Numbered from the stretch's first letter, positions 34,706-43,920 are shown. The stretch is DNA of 64,000 bases from Bacteroidales bacterium UBA4893 (GCA_002399025.1 DHCV01000007.1:98083-162082); one strand, 5' to 3'. The notes: generated by a model from the letters alone, not told the origin. Numbers and translations are program-made.

Positions 34706-35850
34706 CTTACCTCAATATTATTTTGAATTGCAAAATTTAATCTTTCCTTATCATTAAAGGCAATTGATTTTATATCTCCATCGATGTCTTCCAATCTTAT
34801 AAGTTTACCTTTATTTTCAGTGTCTGATTCAATAAAACTTTTTATACAATCATCACTATGTGTAGTTGCAAATACTTGTATGTTTAACTTTTCAGATAAT
34901 TGATATATTATTTTCCACAATTGAGTTTGTACAGTATAATGTAAACCGTTTTCAAATTCATCAATCAATAGAAAACCATCTTTTGAATTAAGGAGAGCAA
35001 GTATTATTGTTAATATTCTATTTAATCCATCTCCCATTGATGTTAATCGAAGTTTTTTTGAACTAAGAGGAAATACAACAAAAGGAACTCTTTCTTCCAT
35101 TCTATTGAAACGACTAAGGGATTCTTCAGTTAAAAAATTTATATCTTCTATGTTTGGTTCTATTATTTTTAATGCAGTTACAATTTCTTTTTCTAAAGGG
35201 GTTAAGGATATTTTATCAAAAAGTTCTGGATTTTTATTTCTAGATATTTCATTAGTTCTTACTAACTCATAAGGTTTAGTTTTTTGAATGATATTTGGTA
35301 ATAGTTGTCTTATTCTTCCACCTAATTTATATAAAACATCTTGAAAATCATTGTTTATTTTATTTTTAACTAAAATACCATATTCGACATTTGGATCTCC
35401 TAACATTGGATCTTCATTTGACAAGAATTGTCTTTTAATATTTTGTAAATTGTTACTGTCAGAAGTTTCAATATATTTTACTAATTTTACTTCTACTTCT
35501 TTTTTTAGAATTGTTTCATCATTACTTATATCGCATATTATACTAATTCCATTATCAATGAATAATTCAATATCTCTATCTGAAATTAATGACAAAAAAC
35601 TTGAAATATGTCGTTCAAGCTTTTTATCTTGTTCAAGTGAATATGGAAAATCATAAACTTCTCCTCTGATATCAAGTATCTCTCTTAATGATATAATATT
35701 CCCTCCTGATGCAAAAATTGAAATTGCTTCTAATAAAGTAGATTTCCCTACATTATTCTTTCCTACTATTAGATTTATTTTCGATAAAGAATCAATCTTA
35801 AAATCTTTTAGATTTTTATAGTTCTTAATGTATATTGATTTCATTTTCAA
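34702..35850 (-). CDS. AAA_15/AAA_21 ATPase, OLD-like
   Basis: A 382-residue ABC/SMC-type ATPase. The Walker A is GKNNVGKST near residue 30, the signature region LTSMGDGLNRI, the Walker B FLLIDEFENGLHY and the H-loop FATTHSDD. The intervening domain is short. It is coupled to the DUF3226 gene. It is the second ATPase-TOPRIM pair of the window and is not closely similar to the first (3804-5117). A tRNA-like repeat (35941-35964) lies 90 bp upstream of the start. Confidence 0.82.
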   Translation of the reverse strand: MKMKSIYIKNYKNLKDFKIDSLSKINLIVGKNNVGKSTLLEAISIFASGGNIISLREILDIRGEVYDFPYSLEQDKKLERHISSFLSLISDRDIELFIDNGISIICDISNDETILKKEVEVKLVKYIETSDSNNLQNIKRQFLSNEDPMLGDPNVEYGILVKNKINNDFQDVLYKLGGRIRQLLPNIIQKTKPYELVRTNEISRNKNPELFDKISLTPLEKEIVTALKIIEPNIEDINFLTEESLSRFNRMEERVPFVVFPLSSKKLRLTSMGDGLNRILTIILALLNSKDGFLLIDEFENGLHYTVQTQLWKIIYQLSEKLNIQVFATTHSDDCIKSFIESDTENKGKLIRLEDIDGDIKSIAFNDKERLNFAIQNNIEVR

Positions 35851-35940
35851 ATTAATTTATTAATTTTGCTTCCTAATTGACTAAGTGATTACTTCAAATT
35901 TTCCTAAAAAATCCATAAATCATTATTGAATTACTGGATT

Positions 35941-35964
35941 CGAATCCCTCACTTTCCGCTCCTA
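35941..35964 (+). repeat. tRNA-3'-end-like direct repeat, copy 3
   Basis: Reads TCGAATCCCTCACTTTCC then GCTCCT, 23 of 24 identical to 30451-30474. No T-stem 5' arm pairs with it and no tRNA body precedes it, so it is a fragment and not a tRNA gene. Confidence 0.7.
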
Positions 35965-36058
35965 CTTAATAACTATTTTAATCCAATTTTATTTTCAAAA
36001 CTCTCAAACTCCGTTCTTCAAGCCACTTTTCACTCTTCACTTTTAGCTTTTCACTAAA

Positions 36059-37327
36059 TTAGAGTCTACCGTCTACTATTTCTTTTGGTAAGAAGCTTTT
36101 CACGTCGAATATTACGTTGGTTGGGTTTAGTAAGGTTAGTATGTTTAGGGTTGCAAATTCTTTATGTGCTACTGCTAATATTGCTGTATCGAATTTTTCT
36201 TTTGGTAATTGGTTTACTACTTCTACTCCGTATTCGTGTTTAACTTCCTGAGGGTTTGCCCATGGGTCGAAGATGGTTATGTTTAGGTTATACTCTTTTA
36301 GGGTTTTGATTATATCTATTACCTTTGTGTTTCTAACATCTGGGCAGTTTTCTTTAAAGGTAAAGCCTAAGATTAGTATTTTAGAATCTATTACTTGTAT
36401 CTTCTTTTTTAGCATTAGTTTTACAACTTCTGAAGCAACATACTCTCCCATTCCGTCATTCATTCTTCTTCCTGCAAGGATTATCTCTGGGTTATAGCCA
36501 AATTGTTGTGCTCTTTGTGCTAAATAGTATGGGTCAACTCCTATGCAGTGTCCTCCTACTAAGCCTGGTTGGAATTTTAAGAAGTTCCATTTTGTTCCTG
36601 CTGCTTCCAATACATCACGAGTGTCTATTCCCATTCTGTTGAATATTTTAGAAAGCTCGTTTACAAAGGCTATATTTATGTCTCTTTGTGAGTTTTCAAT
36701 TACTTTTGAAGCTTCTGCTACCTGAATTGATGGTGCAAGATGTGTTCCTGCAGTTATTACTGCTGCATATACTTCATTTACTAATTTTCCTATTTCTGGG
36801 GTTGAACCAGAAGTTACCTTAAATATTTTTTCTACTGTATGTTCTTTGTCGCCTGGGTTTATTCTTTCTGGGCTATAGCCTGCGAAAAAGTCTTGATTGT
36901 ATTTCAATCCTGATACTCTTTCTACTACTGGCAAACATTCTTCTTCTGTTACTCCTGGATAAACGGTGGATTCATATACTACTATATCTCCTTTTTTGAT
37001 TACTTTACCTACTGTTTTGGATGCTTTGTAAAGGGGTGTTAGGTCTGGATTATTATGTCTATCTACTGGGGTTGGTACTGTTACTACAAAGAAGTTACAT
37101 TCTTTTATCTTGTCCAAGTCGGTTGTGCAGATAAAATTATGTTTGTCGATGGCTTCTTGCAATAGGGCGTCTTCCACCTCAAGGGTGTCGTCTATGCCTT
37201 GCATTAGGCGGTTTACTCTTTCTTGGTTAATGTCGTATCCTATGGTTGGAAACTTGGTTGAGAACAACCTTGCTAATGGTAGGCCTACATAGCCTAAACC
37301 GATTACTGCTATTTTTATATCTTTCAT
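36059..37327 (-). CDS. tviB: UDP-N-acetylglucosamine 6-dehydrogenase
   Basis: A 422-residue nucleotide-sugar dehydrogenase of the TviB/WbpO type. KIAVIGLGYVGLPLARLFS is the NAD site, YESTVYPGVTEE follows, and GGHCIGVDPYYLAQRAQ contains the catalytic cysteine. It oxidises C6 of UDP-GlcNAc (or UDP-GalNAc) to the uronic acid using two NAD+. Its partner epimerase is at 32957-33934. The uronic acid is a plausible acceptor for the amide-forming ATP-grasp enzymes of the locus. Confidence 0.92.
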   Translation of the reverse strand: MKDIKIAVIGLGYVGLPLARLFSTKFPTIGYDINQERVNRLMQGIDDTLEVEDALLQEAIDKHNFICTTDLDKIKECNFFVVTVPTPVDRHNNPDLTPLYKASKTVGKVIKKGDIVVYESTVYPGVTEEECLPVVERVSGLKYNQDFFAGYSPERINPGDKEHTVEKIFKVTSGSTPEIGKLVNEVYAAVITAGTHLAPSIQVAEASKVIENSQRDINIAFVNELSKIFNRMGIDTRDVLEAAGTKWNFLKFQPGLVGGHCIGVDPYYLAQRAQQFGYNPEIILAGRRMNDGMGEYVASEVVKLMLKKKIQVIDSKILILGFTFKENCPDVRNTKVIDIIKTLKEYNLNITIFDPWANPQEVKHEYGVEVVNQLPKEKFDTAILAVAHKEFATLNILTLLNPTNVIFDVKSFLPKEIVDGRL

Positions 37328-37849
37328 ATGTTTTTTTATTATTTTTCTTCTCTACTTACTTTGTCTTGAACTCTGATTCGTCTGATTTATTGATTTACTA
37401 TGATTTCTATTCCTCCTCTTGCCTCTTTCTTTTTACCCCTGACCCCTAAAGGGGAACAAATATGTATTACCCCTACCCTAAAGGGAGTTATTATTTGTAA
37501 TGGTTAAGTCCCCTTTAGGGGATTTAGGGGTTAACATTCATGGTAAATCATTTAATCAGTTTAATCTTGGTTTAGACAATTACTTTTATTTTTCTTTTCT
37601 ACTTACTTTTCTCTTGATAGAAAAGTAACAAAAGATCAAGACTGTTCAAAATTACCTATTCCAGAGTCTGAAAACCTAAAAGTTTATAAACTCGCTTCGC
37701 TCAAACAGTATAAACTTTCTTTACGGTTTTAAGCCTCTTCCACTTTACGGTAATTTTAAAATGTCGGTCTGGGCGATGCCGTATATCTTTGTGCAATTAG
37801 AGTAATTCGTGGACAGATATAAAATGTCGGTTAGGGCGAAACCGTGTTT
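37328..37849. repeat. repeat-filled spacer left of the KilA-N gene
   Basis: There is no gene. It contains an about 93-bp repeat (37467-37559, partner 39024-39115) with 'cccctaaagggg'-type hairpins, a 156-bp repeat (37613-37768, partner 38827-38982) and a 26-nt word at 37757-37782 repeated exactly at 39206-39231. A related 'aaaatgtcggttagggcgaa' word abuts the KilA-N stop codon. Confidence 0.8.
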
Positions 37850-38668
37850 TTATTTTAACTTTTTTATTGCCTTACTTTCTAGTAAGGATTTCATTTGCGT
37901 TATTGCTATTTTATTTAGTTGAATTAGTCTTTCTTTTTGTGGCAATCCTTGGCTTATTAGTACAGCATTTAGACTTTCGATATTACTTAATACTACAAGC
38001 TGTTCCAAAGTGGCATAATCTCTTATATTACCTTTAACTATTGAATTATTTTCCCTCCATTGTTTTGCTGTAATTCCAAATAGAGCTACATTTAATAAAT
38101 CTGCTTCATTTGCGTAAACAAAACTTGCCTGTTGTTTTGTTATTTCTTTTGGAATTAAATTTTCTTTTATCGCATCGGTATGTATTTGATAATTTACCTT
38201 TGCTAAGGTCCTTTGTAAATTCCATTCTAATTTTAGACGGCTATTTTCATCATCCTTTAATCGCTGAAATTCTTTTACAAGGTAAATTTGAAATTCAGGA
38301 CTTAACCACATTGCAAAATGAAACGCAATATCTTTATGTGCATATGTTCCTCCGTAGCGACCCGCTTTCACAATCATTCCTATTGCTTGTGTTCTTTCAA
38401 TCCATTGCCCTACAGACATTATAAACCTATTTGTTCCTGCATCTCTTCCAATTACACCGAATTCGGGGTAATTAAAAGATAAATTATTAACCTTTTCCCA
38501 AACCCCTAAATATTCTAAAGTATTTTTATTGGTTATCCATTTCCCTATTAAACTACTACCCTCTGAAAAACCACTTGTCATATCAGTTAGACTTATATAA
38601 TCAGTTTGGTTTTGAGTGATAACTTTAATTGGATTCTCTTTAATGGTCAATATTCTTTCCTCAGACAT
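37850..38668 (-). CDS. KilA-N domain protein
   Basis: A 272-residue protein with a KilA-N domain in its first ~110 residues. ISLTDMTSGFSEGSSLIGKW is followed by RNTLEYLGVWE-like NTLEYLGVWEKVNN and GRYGGTYAHKDIAFHFAMWL, the conserved core. The C-terminal part is a helical DUF-type region. KilA-N proteins are DNA-binding proteins of phages and mobile elements. It is unrelated to sugar synthesis and is nested in paired repeats on both sides, which suggests that it arrived as a mobile cassette. Confidence 0.92.
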   Translation of the reverse strand: MSEERILTIKENPIKVITQNQTDYISLTDMTSGFSEGSSLIGKWITNKNTLEYLGVWEKVNNLSFNYPEFGVIGRDAGTNRFIMSVGQWIERTQAIGMIVKAGRYGGTYAHKDIAFHFAMWLSPEFQIYLVKEFQRLKDDENSRLKLEWNLQRTLAKVNYQIHTDAIKENLIPKEITKQQASFVYANEADLLNVALFGITAKQWRENNSIVKGNIRDYATLEQLVVLSNIESLNAVLISQGLPQKERLIQLNKIAITQMKSLLESKAIKKLK

Positions 38669-39260
38669 TCTTTTTAGTTTTAAATCTATCTTTTCACTTC
38701 GTAGCGTTTACCTTACTTTTACTTACTTTTCACTTGATAGAAAAGTAACAAAAGATCAAGACTGTTCGAATTTTCCTAAAATTAAACTAAAATTCTACAA
38801 GTTTAAATTTTTCTATTTACTTTTACCTTGATGCAAAAGTAACAAAAGATCAAGACTGTTCAAAATTACCTATTCCAGAGTCTGAAAACCTAAAAGTTTA
38901 TAAACTCGCTTCGCTCAAACAGTATAAACTTTCTTTACGGTTTTAAGCCTCTTCCACTATACGATAATTTTAAAATGTCGGTTTGTCTATGCAGTTTTTG
39001 CTTTGTATTTAGTATTTCTTTTTTTACCCCTACCCTAAAGGGAGTTATTATTTGTAATGGGTAAGTCCCCTTTAGGGGATTTAGGGGTTAACACTCATGT
39101 TAATCATTGAATCAGATTCAACGGTTTGCCGCTTGCCAAAGCAAGAAATCTGTGTAAATTTCACTTCGTGGCTCTCGACCTATGGTCTTCGGGTGTGGAC
39201 ATATATAAAATGTCGGTCTGGGCGATGCCGTTTTTAATTTTTCATTTTTAGTTTTTAATT
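38669..39260. repeat. repeat-filled spacer right of the KilA-N gene
   Basis: There is no gene. A short partial copy (38733-38767) and a full copy (38827-38982) of the 156-bp repeat are followed by the ~92-bp hairpin repeat (39024-39115) and the 26-nt word (39206-39231). The order on this side is partial-B, B, A, word; on the left side it is A, B, word. Confidence 0.8.
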
Positions 39261-40955
39261 TTACTCTCCTTCCATCTCTGTTAATGGCTTGCCAAATAAC
39301 ATTTTTGGATATACATTTGTGTGAATATCTATTGATACATTTAATAAAAATGGACTATTCGGATTTTTCCATAACATATCTAATCCTTTTTCAATTTCAT
39401 CATTTTTATCGATTGAAAAAGATTCTATTCCATAGGCTTCTGCAATTTTGGAAAAATCAGGGGAATTATAACCCCAAACTGTGGATTGATAGCAACTATT
39501 AAAATAACTGTCCTGAAACTGTCTTATCATTCCAAGTGAATGGTTATTCATAATTACTATTTTGATTGGGAGGTTATTCCTTACTATGGTTTGAAGTTCT
39601 TGAATATTTATTTGAAATCCACCATCTCCTGAAATTGAAACTATTGGCTCGATTCCGAATGCAAAACAGCTCCCAATTGCCGCTGGTAGGGAATAACCCA
39701 TTGCTCCCATTCCTGATGAGGATAGAAATAGTTGTTCTGTGTTGATTTCGATAGATTGTGCTGCCCACATTTGATTGTTTCCTACATCTGTGGTAAAGGC
39801 TTTTGCTAATTTGGATTTTGAGGACAATTTGTGTATGAATATATTTGGATTAATTCCTTTTATTGAATTAAGTTCCATAATATCATTCTTCTTGGCTTTT
39901 TGTTGGTTAATTTCTTCTATCCATTCTGGATTTGACAAAGGTTCAATATTAGTTTTGGATATTTGTTGTAAAAATGTTTTTAGGTCTGAATTTAAAACTG
40001 CGAATGATTCTATTCGATTATTTAATTCCCCCTTGTCTATATCAACATGGAATATCTTCTTACCTTTTGTGAATGTAGGTATATCTGCTCCTGTTTGTCT
40101 TAAATCGAGTCTGCTGCCAAGAACTAATAATAAATCTGAAACCCCTAAAGCATAATTTGCCCATCTATTTCCGTAAGAGCCAATGAAACCTATTCTATTT
40201 TTATTATCATAAGGAATTGTATCAATCCCGTTTAATGACATTACTACTGGTATATTTAATTTATCGACAAATTGCCTTATTTCTGAAACAACATCTGCTA
40301 CTCTTACTCCTCTCCCTAATAAGAGAAGTGGTTTTTTTGAGTTCTTTAATTCTTGTTGAAGCTTAATTATAAAATCTTCTATTTCTTTTGTATTGCAATA
40401 TTCTATATTCGAATCGATGTATTCAATACTTTCGTCACATTCTCCATTTTGAATATCCATTGGAATATCAATAAGCACTGGACCTGGTCTTCCTTCTAAA
40501 GAAATCTTGTATGCTTGTTCAAAAATATTAGGAATATCTACTGCTCTTTTTACTGCGTATGCTGCTTTAGTAATTGGTTTAATTATTGATACTATATCTG
40601 TTTCTTGAAAACCTAATTGTCTAATTGGTCTATCAGCCTTTTGCTCATTTAAGTTTACTTGACCTGTGATAAATATTGCTGGTACTGAATCGAAAAAACA
40701 ATTACCTATTCCAGTAATTAAATTAGTTGCTCCAGGACCACTTGTTGCTAAGGCAACTCCTGGTATATTTTTTACACGAGCATAAGCATCTGCTGCCATT
40801 GCAGCTGCTTGTTCGTGATGAACAGATACAATTTTTATTCCACCTTGATTATGTAACTCATCTATTATTCGAGTTATCATTCCTCCTTGTAATTCAAAAA
40901 CTGTATCTATTTGTTTTGATTTCAAAAACTTTGCAATAAATGTAGCTACTTTCAT
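39261..40955 (-). CDS. yerE: YerE-like TPP-dependent (acetolactate synthase family) enzyme
   Basis: A 564-residue TPP enzyme of the acetolactate synthase family. The catalytic Glu48 lies in VHHEQAAAMAADAYAR. A central FAD/Rossmann-type domain follows, then GDGGFQINIQELQT...IVIMNNHSLG, the C-terminal TPP-Mg site. It overlaps the SDR gene by 4 bp and ends a CDP-3,6-dideoxyhexose operon. In Yersinia, YerE is such an enzyme: it transfers a two-carbon unit from pyruvate to C4 of CDP-4-keto-3,6-dideoxyglucose, giving the branched sugar yersiniose. Ordinary branched-chain amino acid synthesis is unlikely because no ilvN, ilvC or ilvD is nearby. Confidence 0.8.
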   Translation of the reverse strand: MKVATFIAKFLKSKQIDTVFELQGGMITRIIDELHNQGGIKIVSVHHEQAAAMAADAYARVKNIPGVALATSGPGATNLITGIGNCFFDSVPAIFITGQVNLNEQKADRPIRQLGFQETDIVSIIKPITKAAYAVKRAVDIPNIFEQAYKISLEGRPGPVLIDIPMDIQNGECDESIEYIDSNIEYCNTKEIEDFIIKLQQELKNSKKPLLLLGRGVRVADVVSEIRQFVDKLNIPVVMSLNGIDTIPYDNKNRIGFIGSYGNRWANYALGVSDLLLVLGSRLDLRQTGADIPTFTKGKKIFHVDIDKGELNNRIESFAVLNSDLKTFLQQISKTNIEPLSNPEWIEEINQQKAKKNDIMELNSIKGINPNIFIHKLSSKSKLAKAFTTDVGNNQMWAAQSIEINTEQLFLSSSGMGAMGYSLPAAIGSCFAFGIEPIVSISGDGGFQINIQELQTIVRNNLPIKIVIMNNHSLGMIRQFQDSYFNSCYQSTVWGYNSPDFSKIAEAYGIESFSIDKNDEIEKGLDMLWKNPNSPFLLNVSIDIHTNVYPKMLFGKPLTEMEGE

Positions 40956-41866
40956 CTATTTGTGTATATTTCTATAGTTTTTTGTAGTGCATCTTTTAAT
41001 TCCAAATCGGGTTTATCAAAATGAAATGTTTCTCTAAATTTTTTACAGCTACCTGATATAATCATATTCTGTCCTTCTCTATATGGTAATGTTCCAAATT
41101 CTAATAAATGTTCTGAAACTCCCATAATATTTGATAAGGTTGTTAATATTTTTTTTAGCTGCACAGTGTTTTCATTACAAATATTGTAAATCCCTGACAA
41201 ATTTTGAGTCTCCTCAACAATTCGCTTGATTTTATCTAAAAAATCTTCTACATATAGATAATTATATTCTTGCTCTCCTTCTGTTAGAAGAATTTTTTCT
41301 CCATTTTGTAAATGAGATATTACATTTGGAATAAGCCATGAAGGATTTTCATTTCGTCCAAAGACTGAGAATACTCTAACCCAATACCATTCTATTTTTT
41401 CTTTTTCGCATAATTGCTTAAAAAAATATAGTAGCGTAAGCTTCACTGCTCCATATGCATCTATGGGTTCTGGCATTGTTTCTTCAGTTACTTTAAATCC
41501 TTTTATTCCATATTCTGCTTGTGATCCTAAAACAATAATTTTTTTTATGCCTGCATCTATTGAATCTTCAATCAATTTTTTAGAATAAGAGAAATTTTTT
41601 AGCTGTATATCCCAGTTATTTCTACTTTCTGCATCTATTCCTGACCATGCTGTATGAATTAAAATATCAGTTTTTGATTTGCGAATGGTATTAATTATGC
41701 TATCACTTTCTGATTTAATCCAATTGATTCTATCTTTATAATCCTCAATTTTTTCAAACGTTGATGTATCCCTATAAGTTGCTATAATTTCATAACCACT
41801 ATCAATTAATGATTTTGCAATATTTGAACCTAAAAAACCAGTTGCTCCTGTTATTAATATATTCAT
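40952..41866 (-). CDS. SDR sugar-nucleotide reductase/epimerase
   Basis: An extended SDR of 304 aa. The NAD(P) site is ILITGATGFLGSNIAKSL, the serine segment VLGSQAEYG and the YxxxK site YGAVK. In 3,6-dideoxyhexose clusters the SDR at this position reduces the 4-keto group (abequose/paratose synthase) or the new side-chain ketone (YerF in yersiniose synthesis). The overlap with the YerE-like gene favours the YerF role, but sequence alone does not decide it. Confidence 0.78.
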   Translation of the reverse strand: MNILITGATGFLGSNIAKSLIDSGYEIIATYRDTSTFEKIEDYKDRINWIKSESDSIINTIRKSKTDILIHTAWSGIDAESRNNWDIQLKNFSYSKKLIEDSIDAGIKKIIVLGSQAEYGIKGFKVTEETMPEPIDAYGAVKLTLLYFFKQLCEKEKIEWYWVRVFSVFGRNENPSWLIPNVISHLQNGEKILLTEGEQEYNYLYVEDFLDKIKRIVEETQNLSGIYNICNENTVQLKKILTTLSNIMGVSEHLLEFGTLPYREGQNMIISGSCKKFRETFHFDKPDLELKDALQKTIEIYTNR

Positions 41867-41869
41867 ATC

Positions 41870-42565
41870 TTATTCCCAATCGTCTGTTAATATATTAATA
41901 TCTGAAACTCCTTTCTCAATTAGTTTTTGTCTAAAGAGCTTTATCATTATTGGAGGTCCTGAAATAAAATAATTTGCATCTGTTCCATTTTGCTCAAATA
42001 TTTCATTTATATCTATTATCCCAACTTCATTTTCATATCTTATTTGTAGCATTGTGGACAAATTTTCACGAATTTTCATCATTTTATTCAGAGCACTCTG
42101 ATAAATATTGTATTCTTTAGAACGAAAACCCAAATATATTTTAGGATTTTCATAAACTAAAAATGATTGATCTGTGAATAATGACAAAAAAGGTGTTACT
42201 CCTGTTCCTCCAGCTATGAAAACAGTCTTGTTTTTATCATGATTATGTTCGAACAATTCTCCATAAGGTAGTTTAAGCCAAACCTCTGTACCAATATTAA
42301 GCTGTTTCTCCATTTGACGAGTAAACTCACCTTTAACCGCATAGGTTATTTTTGCATTTTTTTCATTGGGAGATGATTGTAAACTAAAACATCTTGACTC
42401 TGGCCATTGACCGGAGCCATCGTATTCAGTATCTATTGCTAAATGAAGAAATTGTCCTGGAGAAAATTTAAACTCTTTTTCTGAATCAAAAGTTAGAGTA
42501 TAAACCCCATCAATTTTATTTTCAATTGCAACAATTGTGGCTTTATATTTTCTTACATTTGCCAT
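41870..42565 (-). CDS. FNR-type flavin reductase, DdhD/RfbI-like without ferredoxin domain
   Basis: A 231-residue ferredoxin-NADP reductase-like protein. The FAD site is PESRCFSLQSSPNE, the NAD(P) site FIAGGTGVTPFLSL and the end YFISGPPIMIKL. It stands where ddhD/rfbI is found in other clusters, next to the E1 dehydrase, and should deliver electrons for C3 deoxygenation. Typical DdhD/AscD has about 330 residues with an N-terminal plant-type [2Fe-2S] domain. That domain is absent and no cysteine cluster is present. Confidence 0.82.
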   Translation of the reverse strand: MANVRKYKATIVAIENKIDGVYTLTFDSEKEFKFSPGQFLHLAIDTEYDGSGQWPESRCFSLQSSPNEKNAKITYAVKGEFTRQMEKQLNIGTEVWLKLPYGELFEHNHDKNKTVFIAGGTGVTPFLSLFTDQSFLVYENPKIYLGFRSKEYNIYQSALNKMMKIRENLSTMLQIRYENEVGIIDINEIFEQNGTDANYFISGPPIMIKLFRQKLIEKGVSDINILTDDWE

Positions 42566-42567
42566 TT

Positions 42568-43887
42568 TTATTTATTTAAATTGGCAATAAAAGTGGATAA
42601 TACTTCTTCTTCATATTGAAACATTTCTTCCTTTAGGCCTGGATAAGTGCCAAGAAAAAATGTGTTGTTCATTATTTGGTCAGTAATTTCCAAGTTGTCA
42701 GCAATTCTCCATTTTTTATTTACATAAGCTGGCTGTTTGGTTATATTACCAGCAAAGAGGTTTCTTGTTTCTATTAACTTACTATTAAGATATTGTGTGA
42801 TTTCATCTCTAGTAAAAGGAGAATTTTCTTTTACTGTAACTATAAATGCAAACCAAGCCGGATCGGAATCTTCAGTTGCTGTGGGTAGGATAAAATATTG
42901 CGGATATTTAGAAAAGATTTCATAGTGTTTTTTGAAATGATTTTTTCGTTTTTCACAAAATTCAGGTAGTTTATCCATCTGAGCAGAACCTATTGCAGCT
43001 TGAATATCTGTCATTTTAAGATTATAACCTATTTCAGAATATACATATTTATGGTCATACCCTAATGGTAGATTTCCAAACTGTTGTGTAAATCTTTTTC
43101 CACATGTATTATTTTCTCCTCCCATGCAATAACAATCTCTTCCCCAATCACGAAATGCTCTTACTAATTTAGCTAATTGAGGGTCATTAGTACATATAGC
43201 TCCTCCTTCTCCTGTTGTGATATGATGAGCTGGGTAGAAGGATATTGTGGATAAATGCCCGAAAGTTCCAGTGTATTGACCTTTGTATTTACTTCCAAAT
43301 GCATCGCAGTTGTCTTCTATTACCCAAAGATTATATTTATTAGCTAAATCCATTATCTTATCTAAATTAAACGGATTTCCAAGTGTATGTGCAATAAAAA
43401 TACAACGTGTTTTACTGGTAATGGCTTTTTCAGCTTGTTCGATATTAATGTTATATGTATTAATATCAACATCCACAAACACAGGAACGAGACCATATTG
43501 TATAATTGGGGTTACAGTAGCTGGAAAACCAGCAGCAACTGAAATAACTTCATCTCCAGGTTTAAGACGTTTATCTCCTAATTTATCAGAAGTGAGAGCA
43601 GAAAAAGCTAATAAATTTGCAGAAGAACCCGAATTGGTTAATAATACATTTTCAATCCCTAAAAATTCTGCAATTTTATCAACGAACTCTTCAGAATAGC
43701 GTCCTTCAGTCAACCAAAAATCAAGCGATGAATCAACTGCATTTATTATTTCATTTTCGTCGAACACTCTACCGGCATAATTTACTTTTGCTTTACCTTT
43801 TTCAAATTGTAATTGAGTAAATCTAGCCTTATAGTATTCTTTTGTTTTTTCTAAAATTTCCTTACGAAGTTGTTTATGATCTGACAT
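42568..43887 (-). CDS. rfbH: CDP-4-keto-6-deoxyglucose 3-dehydrase (E1)
   Basis: A 439-residue PMP- and iron-sulfur-dependent dehydrase of the RfbH/DdhC/AscC type. The usual PLP lysine of the aminotransferase fold is replaced by histidine in SFYPAHHITTGEGGA (His221/222). Cys194, Cys252, Cys254 and Cys262 reproduce the C-x57-C-x-C-x7-C iron-sulfur pattern known for E1. It removes the C3 hydroxyl of CDP-4-keto-6-deoxyglucose. Gene order rfbF-rfbG-rfbH-reductase is conserved with known clusters. Confidence 0.95.
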   Translation of the reverse strand: MSDHKQLRKEILEKTKEYYKARFTQLQFEKGKAKVNYAGRVFDENEIINAVDSSLDFWLTEGRYSEEFVDKIAEFLGIENVLLTNSGSSANLLAFSALTSDKLGDKRLKPGDEVISVAAGFPATVTPIIQYGLVPVFVDVDINTYNINIEQAEKAITSKTRCIFIAHTLGNPFNLDKIMDLANKYNLWVIEDNCDAFGSKYKGQYTGTFGHLSTISFYPAHHITTGEGGAICTNDPQLAKLVRAFRDWGRDCYCMGGENNTCGKRFTQQFGNLPLGYDHKYVYSEIGYNLKMTDIQAAIGSAQMDKLPEFCEKRKNHFKKHYEIFSKYPQYFILPTATEDSDPAWFAFIVTVKENSPFTRDEITQYLNSKLIETRNLFAGNITKQPAYVNKKWRIADNLEITDQIMNNTFFLGTYPGLKEEMFQYEEEVLSTFIANLNK

Positions 43888-43920
43888 AGTTTAATTAAGA
43901 TTATTATGATAACAATTAAT

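Noticed and set aside
39261..40955. Anabolic acetolactate synthase (ilvB)
   Set aside because: No regulatory subunit or other ilv gene is adjacent, and it overlaps the last reductase of a CDP-dideoxyhexose operon, as YerE would.
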